DNA of 64,000 nt from Mesocentrotus franciscanus (GCA_037976565.1 CP137675.1:27967158-28031157), one strand, 5' to 3'. Counted from the stretch's first letter, positions 43,233 through 57,560 are shown. A program made the numbers and translations. Notes: a model not told the origin generated them from the letters alone.

Positions 43233-46200
43233 GCTCTTTCTCAATGCAAAACACTATCTTTGTTATGAATAAACCTTGAATACAACCATTATAACAATTC
43301 TTATATTTGACTTTCAATATTGAGCCATGATATGAAGTAGATATGAAAAAGAAAATGTATATACATATATAATTTACTATAAGATTCTCAATTTTATTTT
43401 TAAGATAAAAGTAGTTTTTGTCTCCTTTGGAAATAGAAATTCTTTTTTTAATTCTTTAAAACTTATAGATCTGCCTTTAATTCAACCTAGAAAAAAGGAT
43501 TCGCAATTCAACCGACGGGATCTTTCCTTTCCATTCTCATCGCAAAGTTGCCAAATTAATCCATTCATGAAATTGCCATAGTCTCGTTTCATATCATATT
43601 CCCATTGGGCAGTCACTAAAAGTTCAAGGTATATGTATCTCATTTTAATCATTCTACCAATGAAAATCAGAAACCATCTGCAAGCGTTTAGTCTCTAGCA
43701 TCCCTAATCACTGGTCTCTAATTCTCATTACAATCAATGCTACAATAAAGCCATTATCATCACCATCGTTATCATAACAGATAACCCTATCAATGCACAA
43801 CAACACAAACCACCACAAAAATTAATAATGAACGCATGTGTTTTCCCGATCAACGCCTTTGCACGGTAATTATTAAAGTATATACGGCAAAATTGATTTA
43901 GGAAAGCCTCTGCGCGCCGTTTACCTTGATGAAATAAGCCGACATTTTGAAATTGCATTACACGGATAATGTAACGTAGTCGATTTAAAGATTGAAATAA
44001 AAGAAGATAGAATCCAAGTGATGTTTAATGAATTATACCAGCGGTGCGTTACCGGGCTGTATGGCGCCAGTTTTCTCGGGTTATTAGTCTAGCCCGTCCC
44101 GAGAAAATGTGTTTTATCAATTATCATCATGCATCTCTTTGGCTTACGAAGGGTGTTGAAATTATCGTCAATTACAAAATCTAGGGCGGCTTGAGACATT
44201 TAGATATCCAAACGCGACATAAACAATGAATTCTTATAGATAAATTAGGTTTATTACTTTTTTAAGGATAATAATAATGTACCATAAATATACCAAAGAC
44301 ACCAAAGACTCCAAAGAAAGAAAGAACGAAAGAAAAAGAGGAAGAGAGAAAGCGAGAGAGAGAGTGGGAGCATGGAGAGAGAGAGAGAGGGGGAGAAAGA
44401 GAGAGAGAGAGTGAGAAAGAGAGAGGAAGAGGGGGAACACATTTTATCACATACTTAGTTGTGATCGTTATTAAGATATTAAGAGCGTTTAACACGAAGA
44501 CTACATCATTTCTCCTAGTCATATAAGACATAATTGGCGTTAAATCATGGACCTACTCTTAGCAGTTCCATGGTTAAATCCATGCACAAATTGTGGGGAC
44601 ATTGTTTTTTCTTAAAAATATGTCACTTGTATGGATCCTATCTCCCCATTCCTCTCCAACTCGATTTCGTCAAGCTCTATTCATCCATCTCTCTCCTTCT
44701 GAATATATCTCTCTCTATACTATCTTTCATGGTTCTTACGATTGTGCCTGTCACTTTAATTCCTATCGTTTTCATTTTAATCTCTGTTTAACCTTTCCTT
44801 CCATCGGTTTTTCTGTTTTCTCCCCTCCTACAATCTACATTTCTTTCCCCCTTTCCTGTCTCTACCCCTCTCATTCTGTTAATTTAATCTCTGCATATCA
44901 CCATTCGTCCCTCATTCGTCCCTTCGTCAGTTCTCTTTCTTTATCCAGCTCTCTCATTTCTTCTCCTTCTTTTTATCCAGCTCTCTCGGAATATATATGT
45001 ATCATTCTCTCGCTTTTTTTCTTTTGTCGCTCTCCATCTCTAATTATCTCCATCCGTGCGCCTTTAAATTGTTCTTCATCCCGATCTCCCCACCTCTTTC
45101 TCTCTCGCTCCCTCTCCACCTCTCTCTCCCTCACTCCCTCCACCTCCAACCACCGCCGCGCTCCTCGCTCCTCATCCCATCCCAGCCGAGGGGCAAGGGA
45201 AGAGGAAGTTTATGACCACCGATGATGAGGTCTTCAACATCACTGCCTGCCTCTCCTAGTTTCCTGTGTGGACATTTCTTCGGAGCAAGCAAGCATCCAT
45301 CTTTAAATCCACTCCATCTTTCCCTCGAAAAACGAGGGTTAAGACAAAAGGGAGAGGAAACAAATAGAATGTTTAATGAGCAGACAGGAGAAACAAATAA
45401 CAGAGTCCATTATCTCATTCATTACCATCTCACCTCCACAATTTGCCCCTCCCTCGGTTCGATTCGTGTGTACTCCGCGGCTGATGAATTTGTGGGAGCT
45501 TTCGGAAAAAAAGAGAATTTTGGCGGGAATTTGTTTGTAAAGAAAAATTAAGTAGGGAGCGCAAAGTCAATGGATCGTTTGGAATGGATGGGGGTGAAAA
45601 TGTACATGACATCTCTGATAAGGGGACCAAAGGTTAAAAAAAAAAGATCAAAGGATTTGCAGACAAAGTTAAGAACAAAACATGTTATACAAAACTATAC
45701 CATTTTGTAGGGAAGCTTCAGTATAGTCTATCGTTGTATAATGCATACGTCTGACAGAGGTTAAAAAATATAAAAAATCATTACGACATGAACTCGGATG
45801 CGGGAAAATTAAGGGTTTAATTTAGCTCAACTGATTCGAGAGTTTGAATCGAGATCAGCGTCAACGAGATTCCAGTCGAGAGCTTAAACAATCGTTTTAG
45901 AGAAGATAACAGAATGTTACAGTGTTAATCATAAAGTTGACTAACCAAAATGATGAAACGTGATTATCTGATTATTTGGGAGATCTCATGATTATCTCTG
46001 AGATATAAACAAGGTGCATCGTTTTCTTTTATTCTTTCGACTTCGACCATAGTTAACCCGTGAAAACATGCTTTTATTTCTTTTGTTTGTGTTAGCACCT
46101 CATATTATTTTAAGTAAGATGTATCCACACCATTCCACCACAAGACCTGAATTCAAGTATTCTATAATACCTTTAATGGTAGAATAGGATGAGATTGGTC

Positions 46201-46406
46201 ATGTGAGGCTAATTAAGATGGAATAAAAACGGGGAATGGAGCCAAATGGCAGATAATGCAAGATGACATTATTTTGAGAAGACGAGTTCTCCAGTCGAGT
46301 GCTTGATGTCTTACTTTCTTAAACACACGGAAACTACCATTCAATCAGGAGTTCCAAGATCAATATTTGAGCAACTACCGCAAACAATCACTACCATGTA
46401 CACGGG
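43233..46406. other. Intergenic DNA with purine and pyrimidine tracts
   Basis: (GA)n on the + strand at 44315-44430; a CT-rich stretch from about 44640 to 45170. Long Ser/Leu frames here are compositional. 43900-44220 is a non-repetitive island. Confidence 0.5.
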
Positions 46407-46651
46407 CAGCGGCGTAGCCCCCGGGGGCAACAGGGGCAAGTGCCCTTTAAAATAGCGAAAAAGGAAAAGAAGGCAAAGTTATAGGGAGAGAGAAAGAAAG
46501 GGAAATGAGGGAGGGAACATGACTAGTACATGAAATGACCCTCTACACAAACACTCACCTTTTCAATTCGCTTTCATCCAACCACCGGTACAACCAGTGC
46601 GCCCCCTGATGCCAGCGCCCTTCCAATGTCTTCACCAACGCTACGCCACTG
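46407..46651. mobile_element. hAT-type MITE, second family
   Basis: Ends CAGCGGCGTAGC and GCTACGCCACTG. Flanking 8-mers are TACACGGG (46399-46406) and TACACGAG (46652-46659), 7 of 8 alike. The interior carries GGGGGCAACAGGGGCAAGTG and is unrelated to the CAGGGGCGGATCC family. Confidence 0.87.
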
Positions 46652-48600
46652 TACACGAGAAAGAAGAGAGGGAAAGACAGCTTATCAGAAAATGTATAGG
46701 AAAAAAAGGAAAATTATTTTTTGGTCTACATAAAGAAAGGTGTATGCAAGCGACCAAGAATAAAATGTAATAACTATGTTTTTGCGCCTTAGAATGTTTT
46801 TAAGAGGACTATATGACGACCCCCAAAAAAAAAAAAAAAAAAATGTTGTGGTGAACCCAATCATTTTAATCATTCATTTACACTTTATGTATATATAAAT
46901 ATGGAGAAATTTGTTTACAATTTAGGAAATTCCGAAAATGAAAGTGTAACACTTGAGATAAACATGACATAGAAGAATACTTGTTTTGCCGAAATCAAAA
47001 GGACTTAGTCGGATGAGAAGATTGGCTCAAATAAAGGTAGGAACAAAATAAGACGAATTTCTATTCTTTGATTGTCATTCTTGGACCCACTCTTTTTCTA
47101 CTTCCTCCGGAGAAGACACCATCCTCATCAATTAGCGATCATCTCATCTCTCCTTTCGGACAACCATCTCGTTTTACACCGCACGACTTTGCGATTCGCG
47201 CGGTTTTTTTTACAAAGCCCCGGAGGTTCCAAGTAATAAAAGCTTTTCAAAACATGGGCTTTTTATTTCAGTTTGAGGAAGTAAAACGAGAAGGGGGTAA
47301 AATAGTATAAAGACTATTGGAAATTCTAGTTTAGAATGTGGTTTTCTTCAGCTCGTATGATGAGGTTTATTTTCTGTTTTGGCCGCCATCATAAGCAAGT
47401 GTTCGAGACGCTCGCGCCCGGCGCGCTAGTTTATAGTGAAAGAAGTGAAGGGAAAAAAGCGTCGAGTGCAAAAGAGCTCGCGGCCACAACATACAAGAAC
47501 ACGTCGTGTAAATGATTAATGCGGCAATATTTGCAGCAGTCTTTTATCCAATTAGGGTAGCAGAGCATCAAGTTGGGTGACTTGACTCCCATTTCGCCAT
47601 TTTAGCTTGGGTTATGGATACATCCCCGAGGAACTGGAGTGGGAGCGAGGAAAGTAACTTGTGGTTTTTGAGCAGACGATCATCAAAACGCATAAATCAA
47701 ATCCCTGAACGGCGAGGGAGGAAAAATACAAAAAAGCGCGCGCCTTCAGGGAGGCCGGTTTAGTGCACGTGTGTTTTTAAAACGCATTTCAAATATTCGC
47801 AAATATTATGTAGACATGAACGATATGGGGATAAGGACAGGAAGGTGCAGAGAGAGAGAGAGAGAGAGAGTGAGAGAGAGTGAGAGTTGGGATAGAGAAT
47901 AGTCTTTATAGTCATTTCCTGCTCTTGCAGTACAACTTGTATTTAGTTGCAATAAAAGAGAGTGCTTCTGAATATCGGTCCCCAATAGAATTGGTATTGC
48001 TATATGATTTTGAAATACAATTCCTGATGGTAATCAATTTGCAAAAATTACAAAAAGTGGTAACGGTAGTTGTAGTAGCAGTGGAAACGGCAGTAGCGGC
48101 AATATAATTTCTTTAGTAGCCCATTCCCAATTAAATTCATTTAAAATATTTTCTCATTATTTCCTTTAAAACGTACAAAGCAGTAGCATGAAGTTTGTAG
48201 ATATAACGTCTGTCAAAGCATGATCATATAATACAGAGAAGAAGATTCAAAATATCGCGAAGCAAGTGACTTGTGTTGGGTACGTCTATAGTCCGTTAGA
48301 ATATGGAATAATAAATCCACTCGTAAAAGACGCCACTTCGCCAGGGTTATCTACAGAAGATGTTAAAGTTTCGGAATATGTAGATATGGTAGAGTTGTAT
48401 AGGGCAGTAGAGTTTCAGAGTAGTACAATAGAGTTGTAAAGCTATGGCCTGAAACAGTCTCCGAAATGAACGAGAAGACATTAAGATTAGATTAATGTGT
48501 AAGCTATAAATATATATTACACGTTCATTCTTAAATACGTTTTACGTGTTTAAGATGGTAGGGTGCATTATTTGATTAAGCTTCACTACGTTACAAGGAA
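46652..48600. other. Intergenic DNA, possible regulatory island
   Basis: 47340-47660 is non-repetitive and CpG-containing (GACGCTCGCGCCCGGCGCGC), with TAATGCGG and CCAATTAGG homeodomain-like sites. (GA)n at 47849-47885. No coding exon recognised. Confidence 0.4.
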
Positions 48601-48634
48601 CAGTATACCTGTGTATATAGGCGTAATGATAAAA

Positions 48635-49170
48635 CCCAAGAGAGAGAGAAAGAGAGAAAGAGAGAGAAGTGTGGGTGGTGGGGAAGAGAATAGATGGTTA
48701 AATGAATTAGAAGGAGTAACAGTGGGGAAAAGAAGAGAGGGAAGCTGGGGAACGGAATGAGAGAGGGAGAAGATGGAGAGACAGAGAGAGAGAGAGAGGG
48801 GGGGGGGAGAGAGAGAGAGAAAGAGGGGGCGAGGGGAAAGGAGGGACGAAGGGAGAGGGATAAGAGATGGAGTAGGGAAACATAAGGATTAAAATGAAGA
48901 TGAGATAGAGTGGGAAGGGACAAGGAAATGGAGTCGGTGAAATGAAGGGGGCAGAGAGAGTGGATGGAGAGGAAGGACTGAGAGGAGGAGAGAGAGAGAA
49001 GACGAAAGGAAAGGGGGCGAAAGGGAGGAGATATATATAGGAAGATGAGAGAGACAGAGACAGGGACAGACAGAGACAGAGACAGAGACAGAGAGAGAGA
49101 CAGAGAGAGAGACAGAGAGACAGAGATAGAGAGACAGAGAGAGAAAGAGAGAGATACAGAGAGAGATGTA
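48635..49170. repeat. (GA)n/(GACA)n purine-rich tract, about 530 bp
   Basis: Runs of GAGAGA and GACAGAGACAGA on the + strand. The 218-residue minus-strand Ser/Leu frame is an artefact. Confidence 0.95.
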
Positions 49171-50444
49171 AAGTTGAATACAAGCCTTAAAGGTACTATG
49201 TCCCATTTGCAGGCCAAACAAATGAAAAGATTTAATTCCAACGGCATTTGGAAGATAATACTAATTTAGAACTTCCCTCAAAACGAAAGCGCTTGAAAAT
49301 GTCTTTTAGTGGGAATATAACGAGCATTAGTTGTCGAATCGACTTTAGTGATTGCAATCATTTTAGTAATAGTCTGATTTTCAGACCCTTGTACCGAATG
49401 GTCGTACATTTTGTGCTGCGCAAAGATTGATGCTCATGTACCTTTACAGCTCATTTTATGTATGTTATTACCAAAGAAAAGAGTCAGTCAGTCACTCAAT
49501 AGTGTCTGACAGTGAAGTTTAGAAAGTAAACGGGTTTCCTTGCATAATTTGAAGAATAGGACACTGCTAACGCTTAAATTTCACAGATAGGACATACGTG
49601 ACATATTCATAATTCCTGCAGAGTTCTACAGAATTTTGATGTTGGCTGCAAATGGGACATAGTACCTTTAAAGAAGATGTAATTTTAATCATAATCGAGG
49701 CGGTGCATTGAATCCACCCTGCCACGTCGGCTTAGCCCCCCAAATCGCCGTTTGATTTGTCATCAGACCCAATCTCTAATATTCCCCAGCGAGATTTATT
49801 CCTCCCCGAAGATGCGATAATTGAAATGTTTATGTACCCAGTATAAATAGACGGGGGATGACATCAAAGAAAAAGACTAGGAAATTGTGGACATAATCCC
49901 TGTATTTCGCACTCATCTCGCCCGATGGTAATGAATAAAGTGTTCACTAAAATGTCACGAGGATGTATCGCTTTTTATTTATACCTAAACGGACCCAACA
50001 ACATGATGAGCAAACCTTTCATTTCAACCATCCGATAAACTCTTAAAGGGCAAATTTCGCGTCTGATACACGTCTGAAAATTGACAAGGTGCGTGTCACT
50101 TTAATCATGCTTGTGTCTGTGATTTGCTACAATCTCTAAATGTCAAAGTTCAAACACCAACACGTCGAAGATAAAAATTCAAACGGAGACGGTAGGTCAG
50201 ATAATCTGTGATCGCTTATCTTCATGTTGAATGGTGTTTTAAAAGCATTATTTTCTTATTATAAGTGTGCAATATACTCTATCAAATCCTGCAATAAAAG
50301 TTTTCAGATAAATGATAACAACCTAATGAGCAGAAAGAAAGTTACATCTTTCAATGATAGTGCACATTCATCCTTCCCTTTGGGACCGTTGCAGCCAGTC
50401 ATCATTTTTATATAGGCGCGCACAATACTGACCTATAAACCAAA
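49171..50444. other. Intergenic unique DNA, no gene seen
   Basis: The block near 49188-49215 (AAGGTACTATGTCCCATTTG) has an inverse partner near 49645-49675 (CAAATGGGACATAGTACCTT), so a palindromic element of about 480 bp may lie here. No coding similarity. Confidence 0.5.
49186..49673. mobile_element. Possible foldback/TIR element
   Basis: A terminal 22-base block containing AAGGTACTATGTCCCATTTG on the left recurs inverted on the right, ending CATAGTACCTTTAA. The A-rich interior has ACTTTCTAAACTTCACTGTC-type filler. It may be a MITE; I see no clear target duplication. Confidence 0.6.
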
Positions 50445-50540
50445 ATGAGGTTCGCATTTTACCGGGAACACCTGGGTGGAGAGAGGCAATTCGTAAATGA
50501 AATGTCGTGTTGAAGGAATAGGACATAAGAGCATGTGCAG
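50445..50540 (-). mobile_element. SINE body fragment, antisense
   Basis: The minus strand reads CGAATTGCCTCTCTCCACCC then AGGTGTTCCCGGTA, the body of the tRNA-derived SINE. The head is missing or decayed. Confidence 0.6.
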
Positions 50541-53370
50541 TAACAAACAACCATTGCATCTCTAGTCAAGTCGAGTCTTTAAAACCCCACTGCACTACTT
50601 ATAGCTACTTGCGCCCTCTATATAGCAAACAATGCATAATCGGTGACCGTTGGTCCCCCATGGTCCCCTTTTTCTTATGTTAATTGAGAGCTGCTTTGAT
50701 GAGATAACCACCTGTCAGTGACCATGCAGGGAGGTCTAATTCCTCCTAGCCAAACTAGTGCAGATACATGTAGGCTTTAAACTATCGACATAAATACGTT
50801 ATACATGTACATTGTACAAAAAATAAGAGTAAGAGAGAGAGAGAGAGAGAGAGGGGGGACCTTGGAAAACTATCGGAATCTCTTTCTAAGATGCAAAATT
50901 CAATATCCTAGTCCACACCGTGATTATAAAATGTAGAAAAGAATAGAATATATAAAATGTGATATAACTATTGGCTATTCAACGACAAAAATAACACCTG
51001 CACGAAGGAAACTGGCCAGTGAAATAGTAGTATAAAATCGATATAAATGGTAGCTCATCGTTTTCAAATGTATACAAACAACTAAATAACCTTTTTTGTG
51101 AATGCCTGCAATTATGCCTTCGATTCATTTTCTTTTTAAAATTTGATAATTTCTCTAGGTATCTCCTTTCATGGCTCAATCGTTTTCCTTTTCTCTTTCT
51201 AATGATGATCTTTCTGAATTTCTCTTCCTTTTTTCTTGTGGTCGATTTTTTTGTTTGGGTTACTTTCACGATGTTGCTTACGTTTTCAGGAGCCTTTGAA
51301 CGTACATGTATAGTTGCTGTTGATATAGTTGCAGAAAGAGGAAGAGAGGGAAAGAGAGATAGAGTGAGAGAGAGAGAGAGAGAGAGAGAAAGGGAGTGGG
51401 TGGTTGCATCAATTTAATATGTTGAGAACGGGGAAAGGAGAGAGACATCGAGAAACAAGGATATGTGTTGATTAAATTGTTCACGAAAGCTGATTAAGAT
51501 CATAGTATATTTTTTTCTCTGAACATTATTTATATCTGGCAAACAGATTATTCATAATGTATAATGATAGTTAATAATCAATCATTATTTATTTGGCAAT
51601 TTCATGATGAGTACACCACTAGTCATATAGGTTATCATTATAACCATGATAATTATTGTCAATGCAATTCAATCTCCTCCTCCTCCTCCTCCCCCTCGCT
51701 TCTCCTGCTCATCATCATAATCATCATCATCATCATCATCATCACCGTCCTCGTTTAAGGTGCCTCCCATAGTTACGAGTCGCTACCGTCTTAACGTGAA
51801 AAAGAGCAGATCATGTTGGTCTTCTTTTGCTCTGGTCTGGCAGTGCGCTGCTGAGCGCGTTTTTCACGGTCGTTTTTCATCGGACCAAATTAATGAAGAT
51901 AGCGACTATTCTCGGCTTGGTCACGCATGAGCGGTCGCACAGATGGGCGCCAAACATCGTTCTTTCAATATTGGAAATTCATACCGTCACTTTGACGACT
52001 AGGCTCAAATCGTAGTCCCCTTAATCTCTCATTTGACGGGGAAAATTCTCATTTCGTGCCTCTTTTTCATCAAATAATTTGTGCATGGAAGAAATATATT
52101 GACGTTGCATATATCAACGTCTGCATCTGTATATCAAATAGTATATTAATAAAGCTGTCGTGACAATAATAATCGTGTGCGTTTACGTAGTTCGGAGAGA
52201 TCGCGAGAAGAATTTTATGTGAAGACTTTGTTCGTGTCGATTAAAACAGTGCAGGCAAATCAATATTTAACTTTAACATTGTAATTATTCCCTTCAACAC
52301 GATTTTCTTTACTTTTCATTTAAAGGTATCCAATACATATAGACAAATGCGTTGAATCAATCTTAAAGTTATTCCGATGTTTCAGACTAGCGTTGACATG
52401 GCGGAAAAATATAGGTAACATAAGGTGTTCTACAATGATGACATTCACAAGGACAGAAGATATGCAGCCAGAAATATATGGGAGGGAGAGAGAGGGGAGG
52501 AGTGAGTGAGTTAATGTGTGGTGAGAAAAAGAGAGGAGGGGGGGGGGATAAAATGTGACTGTTAGTCACTTAACTTAATACAATTTGGAGTGGACTTTAA
52601 AAGATTATTATTATTATTATAAGATACCAAATTTTCCAAGTAATCGTATACTTTCGCTGTTTTCAAATATTTCGCAAGGCCCTGCCCCCCACCCTCCCTT
52701 TTCCCCTTTACGTTATAAGCCTAGATCCGCCTCTGGAGGGTTGCTGTTGGAACGGCGTGAGTATTAGAAAATAAACCACATTTAACATTCGCCATTAAAT
52801 TGCATTTTAAAATATGGCGCTAATTTGTATATTTACATATAATCTGGACTTTTTTTCTTCTGAGATGGAGATACCTCTCACCCTCGTGGTGGCATAGATA
52901 ATGGAAGGTAGGTGCCTTACCTCCACCCCCTCCCCCTGCCACTCCATTGCATGGGGACAAGGGGAAAAAAAAGATGACATATGAAAAGAGGAAGAAAGAG
53001 AAAAGGGGAAGGGAATGTCAAAAGCGGATGATATAAATCTTCCCAACCCCACCCCTTTGGTGGCCTTGTTGATTTAAAAATACACACGCACGCACGCACG
53101 CACACGCATACACACGCACGCACACCGATTACTCCCTGCTCAATCTCGGGATAAAGAAAGTGTTAATGTGTTGATGTAATATCAGCGTTATGTCTCTTAA
53201 TTATCGCCTATTATTACTATTCTACGTGAAATATAGAGGCAGATTTCGATCCCGTATTTCATAAATATGAGGATCACACGTCACATGACATTATAAAGTG
53301 GGAAATTGTTAAAGGTGAAGAAAAAAATAAATGATCTTATGGGAGACAAGTAGATATAGTTGGGTGGGGT
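50541..53370. other. Intergenic DNA with microsatellites
   Basis: (GA)n at 50833-50853 and 51364-51390; (CTC)n and (CAT)n at 51672-51745; GA-rich 52483-52548; (CGCA)n at 53082-53120. No coding exon recognised. CTAGATCCGCCTCTG near 52726 looks like a lone hAT MITE end. Confidence 0.5.
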
Positions 53371-53516
53371 AGAGAAAGAGAGAAAGCCAGACAGACAGAC
53401 AGACAGAGGGGGTGGGATGTATTCACTAGGAGAGTTAGGCGGGGGAGAAGAAGAGAAGGACAAAGATGAATGCAGAGAAAGGATGAGGAACGAACATAGA
53501 AAGTGAGAAAGAGAGA

Positions 53517-53547
<31 letters not shown>

Positions 53548-53720
53548 GGGGTGTTTGAGTGTGTCTGTGGATGTGTGCTGTTGATGAATCAAAGAAGAGA
53601 AGGGGAGAAAGATGACAGATAATTTGAGCAAAGGAATTAGAAGGGACGATAGAAAGAATGAGAGGGTTAGAGAAAGCGGGGGAGAGAGAGAGGCATGGAA
53701 AAGGAGATGGGGTGGATGAA
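53370..53720. repeat. (GA)n/(GACA)n purine-rich tract
   Basis: CAGACAGACAGACAGA then GAGAGA runs at 53510-53548 and 53670-53692, again purine on the + strand. Confidence 0.93.
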
Positions 53721-56700
53721 AGATAGGAAACAATCTTTCATTTTGCAACCTGTTATTAACACAACCAGCCAACCATTACTGTGACTTTTCTATACACGTC
53801 TCATTCAAAAATATATCATGTCAACAATCCTTCATTCAAATCAAATCGTTTTCGCTTAATTGTTTCTTTCTTCATCCTTCTCACGAGAAAGGATCATATT
53901 TTACCCTTGAAGATTATTACCCGATGTGTTGCATTTTTTATATTCTGACCAATATTTCCTTAATCTCGGGGAGAATTACGTCCGTGGCCAGCCTAGCTCA
54001 AAATTCAATAAGCGCGCGGTATCGTTCGTCGCGCTCCACCTAAGCGTTGCAGATCGTCTTCTTTTTTTCCTCTATCTCCCCCTCTTTGATTTCTTAATCT
54101 ATCCTCATCCCCTCTCCACACTCCGCCGATTTCTTTATTTGCCGAGGTACTGGGCAAGATCATCTTGGCATTCAACCGACTGAGACCGCCTGTCATTGCC
54201 GCTAATTAACTTGTCAAACTACCAACTTATTAATTTGTTCACAATCAGTCCAGCGCCCGCTCGAGACATAACGTTATCATAAAAAACGCGATTGTATACA
54301 TTATACAACCCGCGTATGACATGCTTTGGTTGCAATTTGATTCGTATTTGGAGTTCGTTTATTTATATTTGGCGAGAGATGCGAATTTGACGGCTAAATA
54401 TTGGCAACAAAGAACCGGATAGTAATGGGTGAAATGACGGGTGTGTTCTCCAACTAACTAGATTAAATATTGTCTTTCGGTGCGTGACAGGATAGTATAA
54501 AAACAAATTAATCTTGACAGACATTTCTTTTATGTTATAAATTACATGTTGTTTTCTTTTTATCATCATACGTAAATATTCGCGATCGAATTTGACGTTC
54601 ATCGGAGTCGTTAATGAAACTCTGTCCGATTTGCTTGAATCGTATCCTCATCATTTATTTAGGTTACATTGACAATGTTGCAAGTTTGACAACGGTTACC
54701 AAACGAACAAGAGTATTCACAGTCACATGAAGACGAAGAACTAATACTTATTTTGAAGGGAAGAAATGAGTATTACAAAATTTCATTAAGTTTTAATTAA
54801 GAATTTGTTCACAAAGTTGTGAACCAAGAATACAAAGTTAATTCGGAAAACAGAGAATAATACGCATCAAAACAAACATAACAATAAACATAAATGAAAT
54901 TCTATATTATACAGCGCGGGTGCTGATTATGGAAACAGAGGGGGGGGGGGTGGGATCAGAAGGGTGCTCTCTATAAAATAGTGGTTTAAAAATTGTCCAA
55001 AATGAGGGCTATTATTGTCCCATAAACGTTGGCTTGTTTGGCCAACTTAAGCCACAACTGAGGAAAACTCATCCGAACTAGTCATATCACGGCCCAAAAT
55101 TTGGTCGGATATCTTATTTTTATGATTATCTTTATTTTGAGCTATTTTTATCAATTTTGTTATCTTTTTATGGCGTATGACTTTCCCTATTGAAGTTTGA
55201 ACATCAAGTTGCCCATTGGATTATTGTACTCATGTAATCTAATTCTCATCTCTTTGGCCTATGTTCTTGAAAAGGAGGCTATTTCAGACCCCGCTACATA
55301 CCTTGGTCGCTCCTCCTGTTGTGACTGTTGGGTTATATATTATTAGAGAAAAAAAGTTTTGTAAACTTTTTCATATAAAGGGGAGGATAGCATTTTTGAA
55401 TAGGCACATTAGGCAAGGAAAATGGGAAATATAAAATGGATTTATCGAAAGCTTGAACATACAGTGTAATTGTCAAGAGGAACGGAATCCAGGAAAAAAA
55501 TCAAGCCGGAAGAGGAATCGGGGGAGAACAAAAAGGTATGTTTAAAACAGCAACCAATGAAAGACAGAGCCCCTGAAGAACTGGGAGAGGTGAGCCTGAT
55601 CAGCAGAAATGAGAACATAAGAAAGAAATCAGACAGAGAAAAGTCGCTCTCCGTGAAACGACGCTCCGTGGAGCACAGTTTATAAGCGCACCAAGTGAAG
55701 AAGCGGCTGACGAATCCGTAATCAATTTGATGAAAAACAGAGGCTCGCACGACCGCCATCGACATCGTATCATCGTCGACGCGCGGCGGCGCGGGACCGA
55801 AAGGTAATTCGGCAACCGGGCGACCATGAAGTCGGGCGAACATATGCTGGGGTAAATTCCCGCCACGGGTGGGAAACAAAATCCGCCATATATTCCAATG
55901 CAGACAACCTCTCTTTGATAAATAGAAACGCTTATTTACTGTGACTAATGAATTTCATATCTATATTTTGCTACCACTCACTCAATAATCATTAAGACAA
56001 GATGTGACAACTTCCTTGTTGTTTCACAGATGCAGAATTCTATTCTGAAATTAATATATCCCAGCTACCCCTACGCGTAACGCCCCACTGCCTACTCAAT
56101 ATCGTTTTTGTAAAGTGTGTTTATTTCGCGCCGCCGAAGAGTCACTATTTTGGTAGTTTTGCCCTAAACGGCGGCAGCTGGTGCTGTAATTTTGGAGAAG
56201 ATATTTTTGGTGAGGACCAGAAAATTGAGCCGGTGTTTGATTGGATGGGATGGGAAGGGATGCAGGGAGGGTATTTTTAATAACAAGACATGCCGATTTC
56301 AGATGATAACATGGAGTGTGTAGAGGAACGCAGTCTTCTCGACATATTGCACCATTCAAATCTGTAATGGTTTACTGTAAATGTATATCCACTACGACAA
56401 TCAAGAGAAATTATGGGTATCATTATCAAATCGTGCACTGAGTTTTCCACTTTGATATTGTATGCAATCATAGAACCAAATCAGACTATCAAGTATCATG
56501 TTAATGTTAGAAAATAATGTTTTTTTCTCTGCCTCTAAAGTCATGAGTGAAAAGCGTAAAGGAGACAGAATCCGCCTGATATAAAAAATAAATAAATAAA
56601 AAAATACACTCACATTTTTAAAACGGGTTTCAATTTGCATTCATCAAAACTACAGATTCTACAAAACTGAAGATTTTCCAATATTGCTCTCGAGTATATG

Positions 56701-57108
56701 CTGAGTTCATTTCATTCGAAATTAGGGGGAAAAATAAAACGCACTTCACGAATATACTAAATCATTAGGCTTAAATAATGACTTCCACGAATATGTCGCA
56801 TATATTTTATGGCAAAATATGTTCCTGATGCAAACCAGGGTTTTGACATTCAATATCGTTTGGACTAATATACATGTATATCAATATTTCAGTGAATTGT
56901 CACTGTATGAAGAAGAAGGAGAATACATGTGTATACATATATACATATAGTAATTAAAACAGTTGGAATTGAGATAATAGAGAGTTTTACTTCACTATAA
57001 CTAGTTTTATTTTTAAACCAGTTATAGTGAATAGAAACTCTCAAGGATCTTTATTCAAACTGTTTTAGTTACTATTTTAATAAACGTGACAGAAGAATTT
57101 CCAAATTG

Positions 57109-57110
<2 letters not shown>
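53721..57110. other. Intergenic DNA, no gene seen
   Basis: Mostly unique sequence. A GC-richer block at 55700-55880 has frames on both strands but no family resemblance. An inverted pair around 56960-57075 (AGTTTTACTTCACTATAACT and its partner, CAAGGATC side) is a likely small foldback. Confidence 0.45.

Positions 57111-57113
<3 letters not shown>

Positions 57114-57158
<45 letters not shown>
57114..57158. repeat. (TA)n microsatellite
   Basis: About 22 TA units without interruption. Confidence 0.97.
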
Positions 57159-57159
<1 letters not shown>

Positions 57160-57224
57160 CCTATATTTACACGAAATGTACAAGTAATTTGTATTCGGTG
57201 CACCATCGTCATTCCTATTACCCG

Positions 57225-57560
57225 GATTCTAGCACCACCATTATCACCATCGCCATTATCATCATCGCCACAGTCGTTGTTATAAGTAATGAATGCCAAC
57301 GTAATTGTCCTCGTATCTTGCTTATCATCATCGCTGTCGTAAGCGTCATCATCGTTGGCAAACTCATATTCGTGTCATTGTCGTGCCATTGTCGTTATCA
57401 TCTTTCTTACCATTTCGTCATTATCATCATCTTCTCCGCCATTTAATCATCATCATCTCCGCCAGTTCTTTATCATCATCATCATAATCATCATCATCAT
57501 CACGATCATCATCATTTGCATTTTCATCAAGCCGTCACCATTGTCGTCATCAGCATTGGC
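57225..57560. repeat. Degenerate (CAT)n region
   Basis: About 330 bases dominated by ATCATCATC and GTCATT variants. Ile/Ser/His-rich frames here are not real genes. Confidence 0.9.

Noticed and set aside
44593..45225. 210-codon frame
   Set aside because: CT-rich compositional frame with no domain, no splice support and a biased Ser/Pro/Leu make-up.
48591..49247. 218-codon minus-strand frame
   Set aside because: Same cause: a (GA)n/(GACA)n tract.
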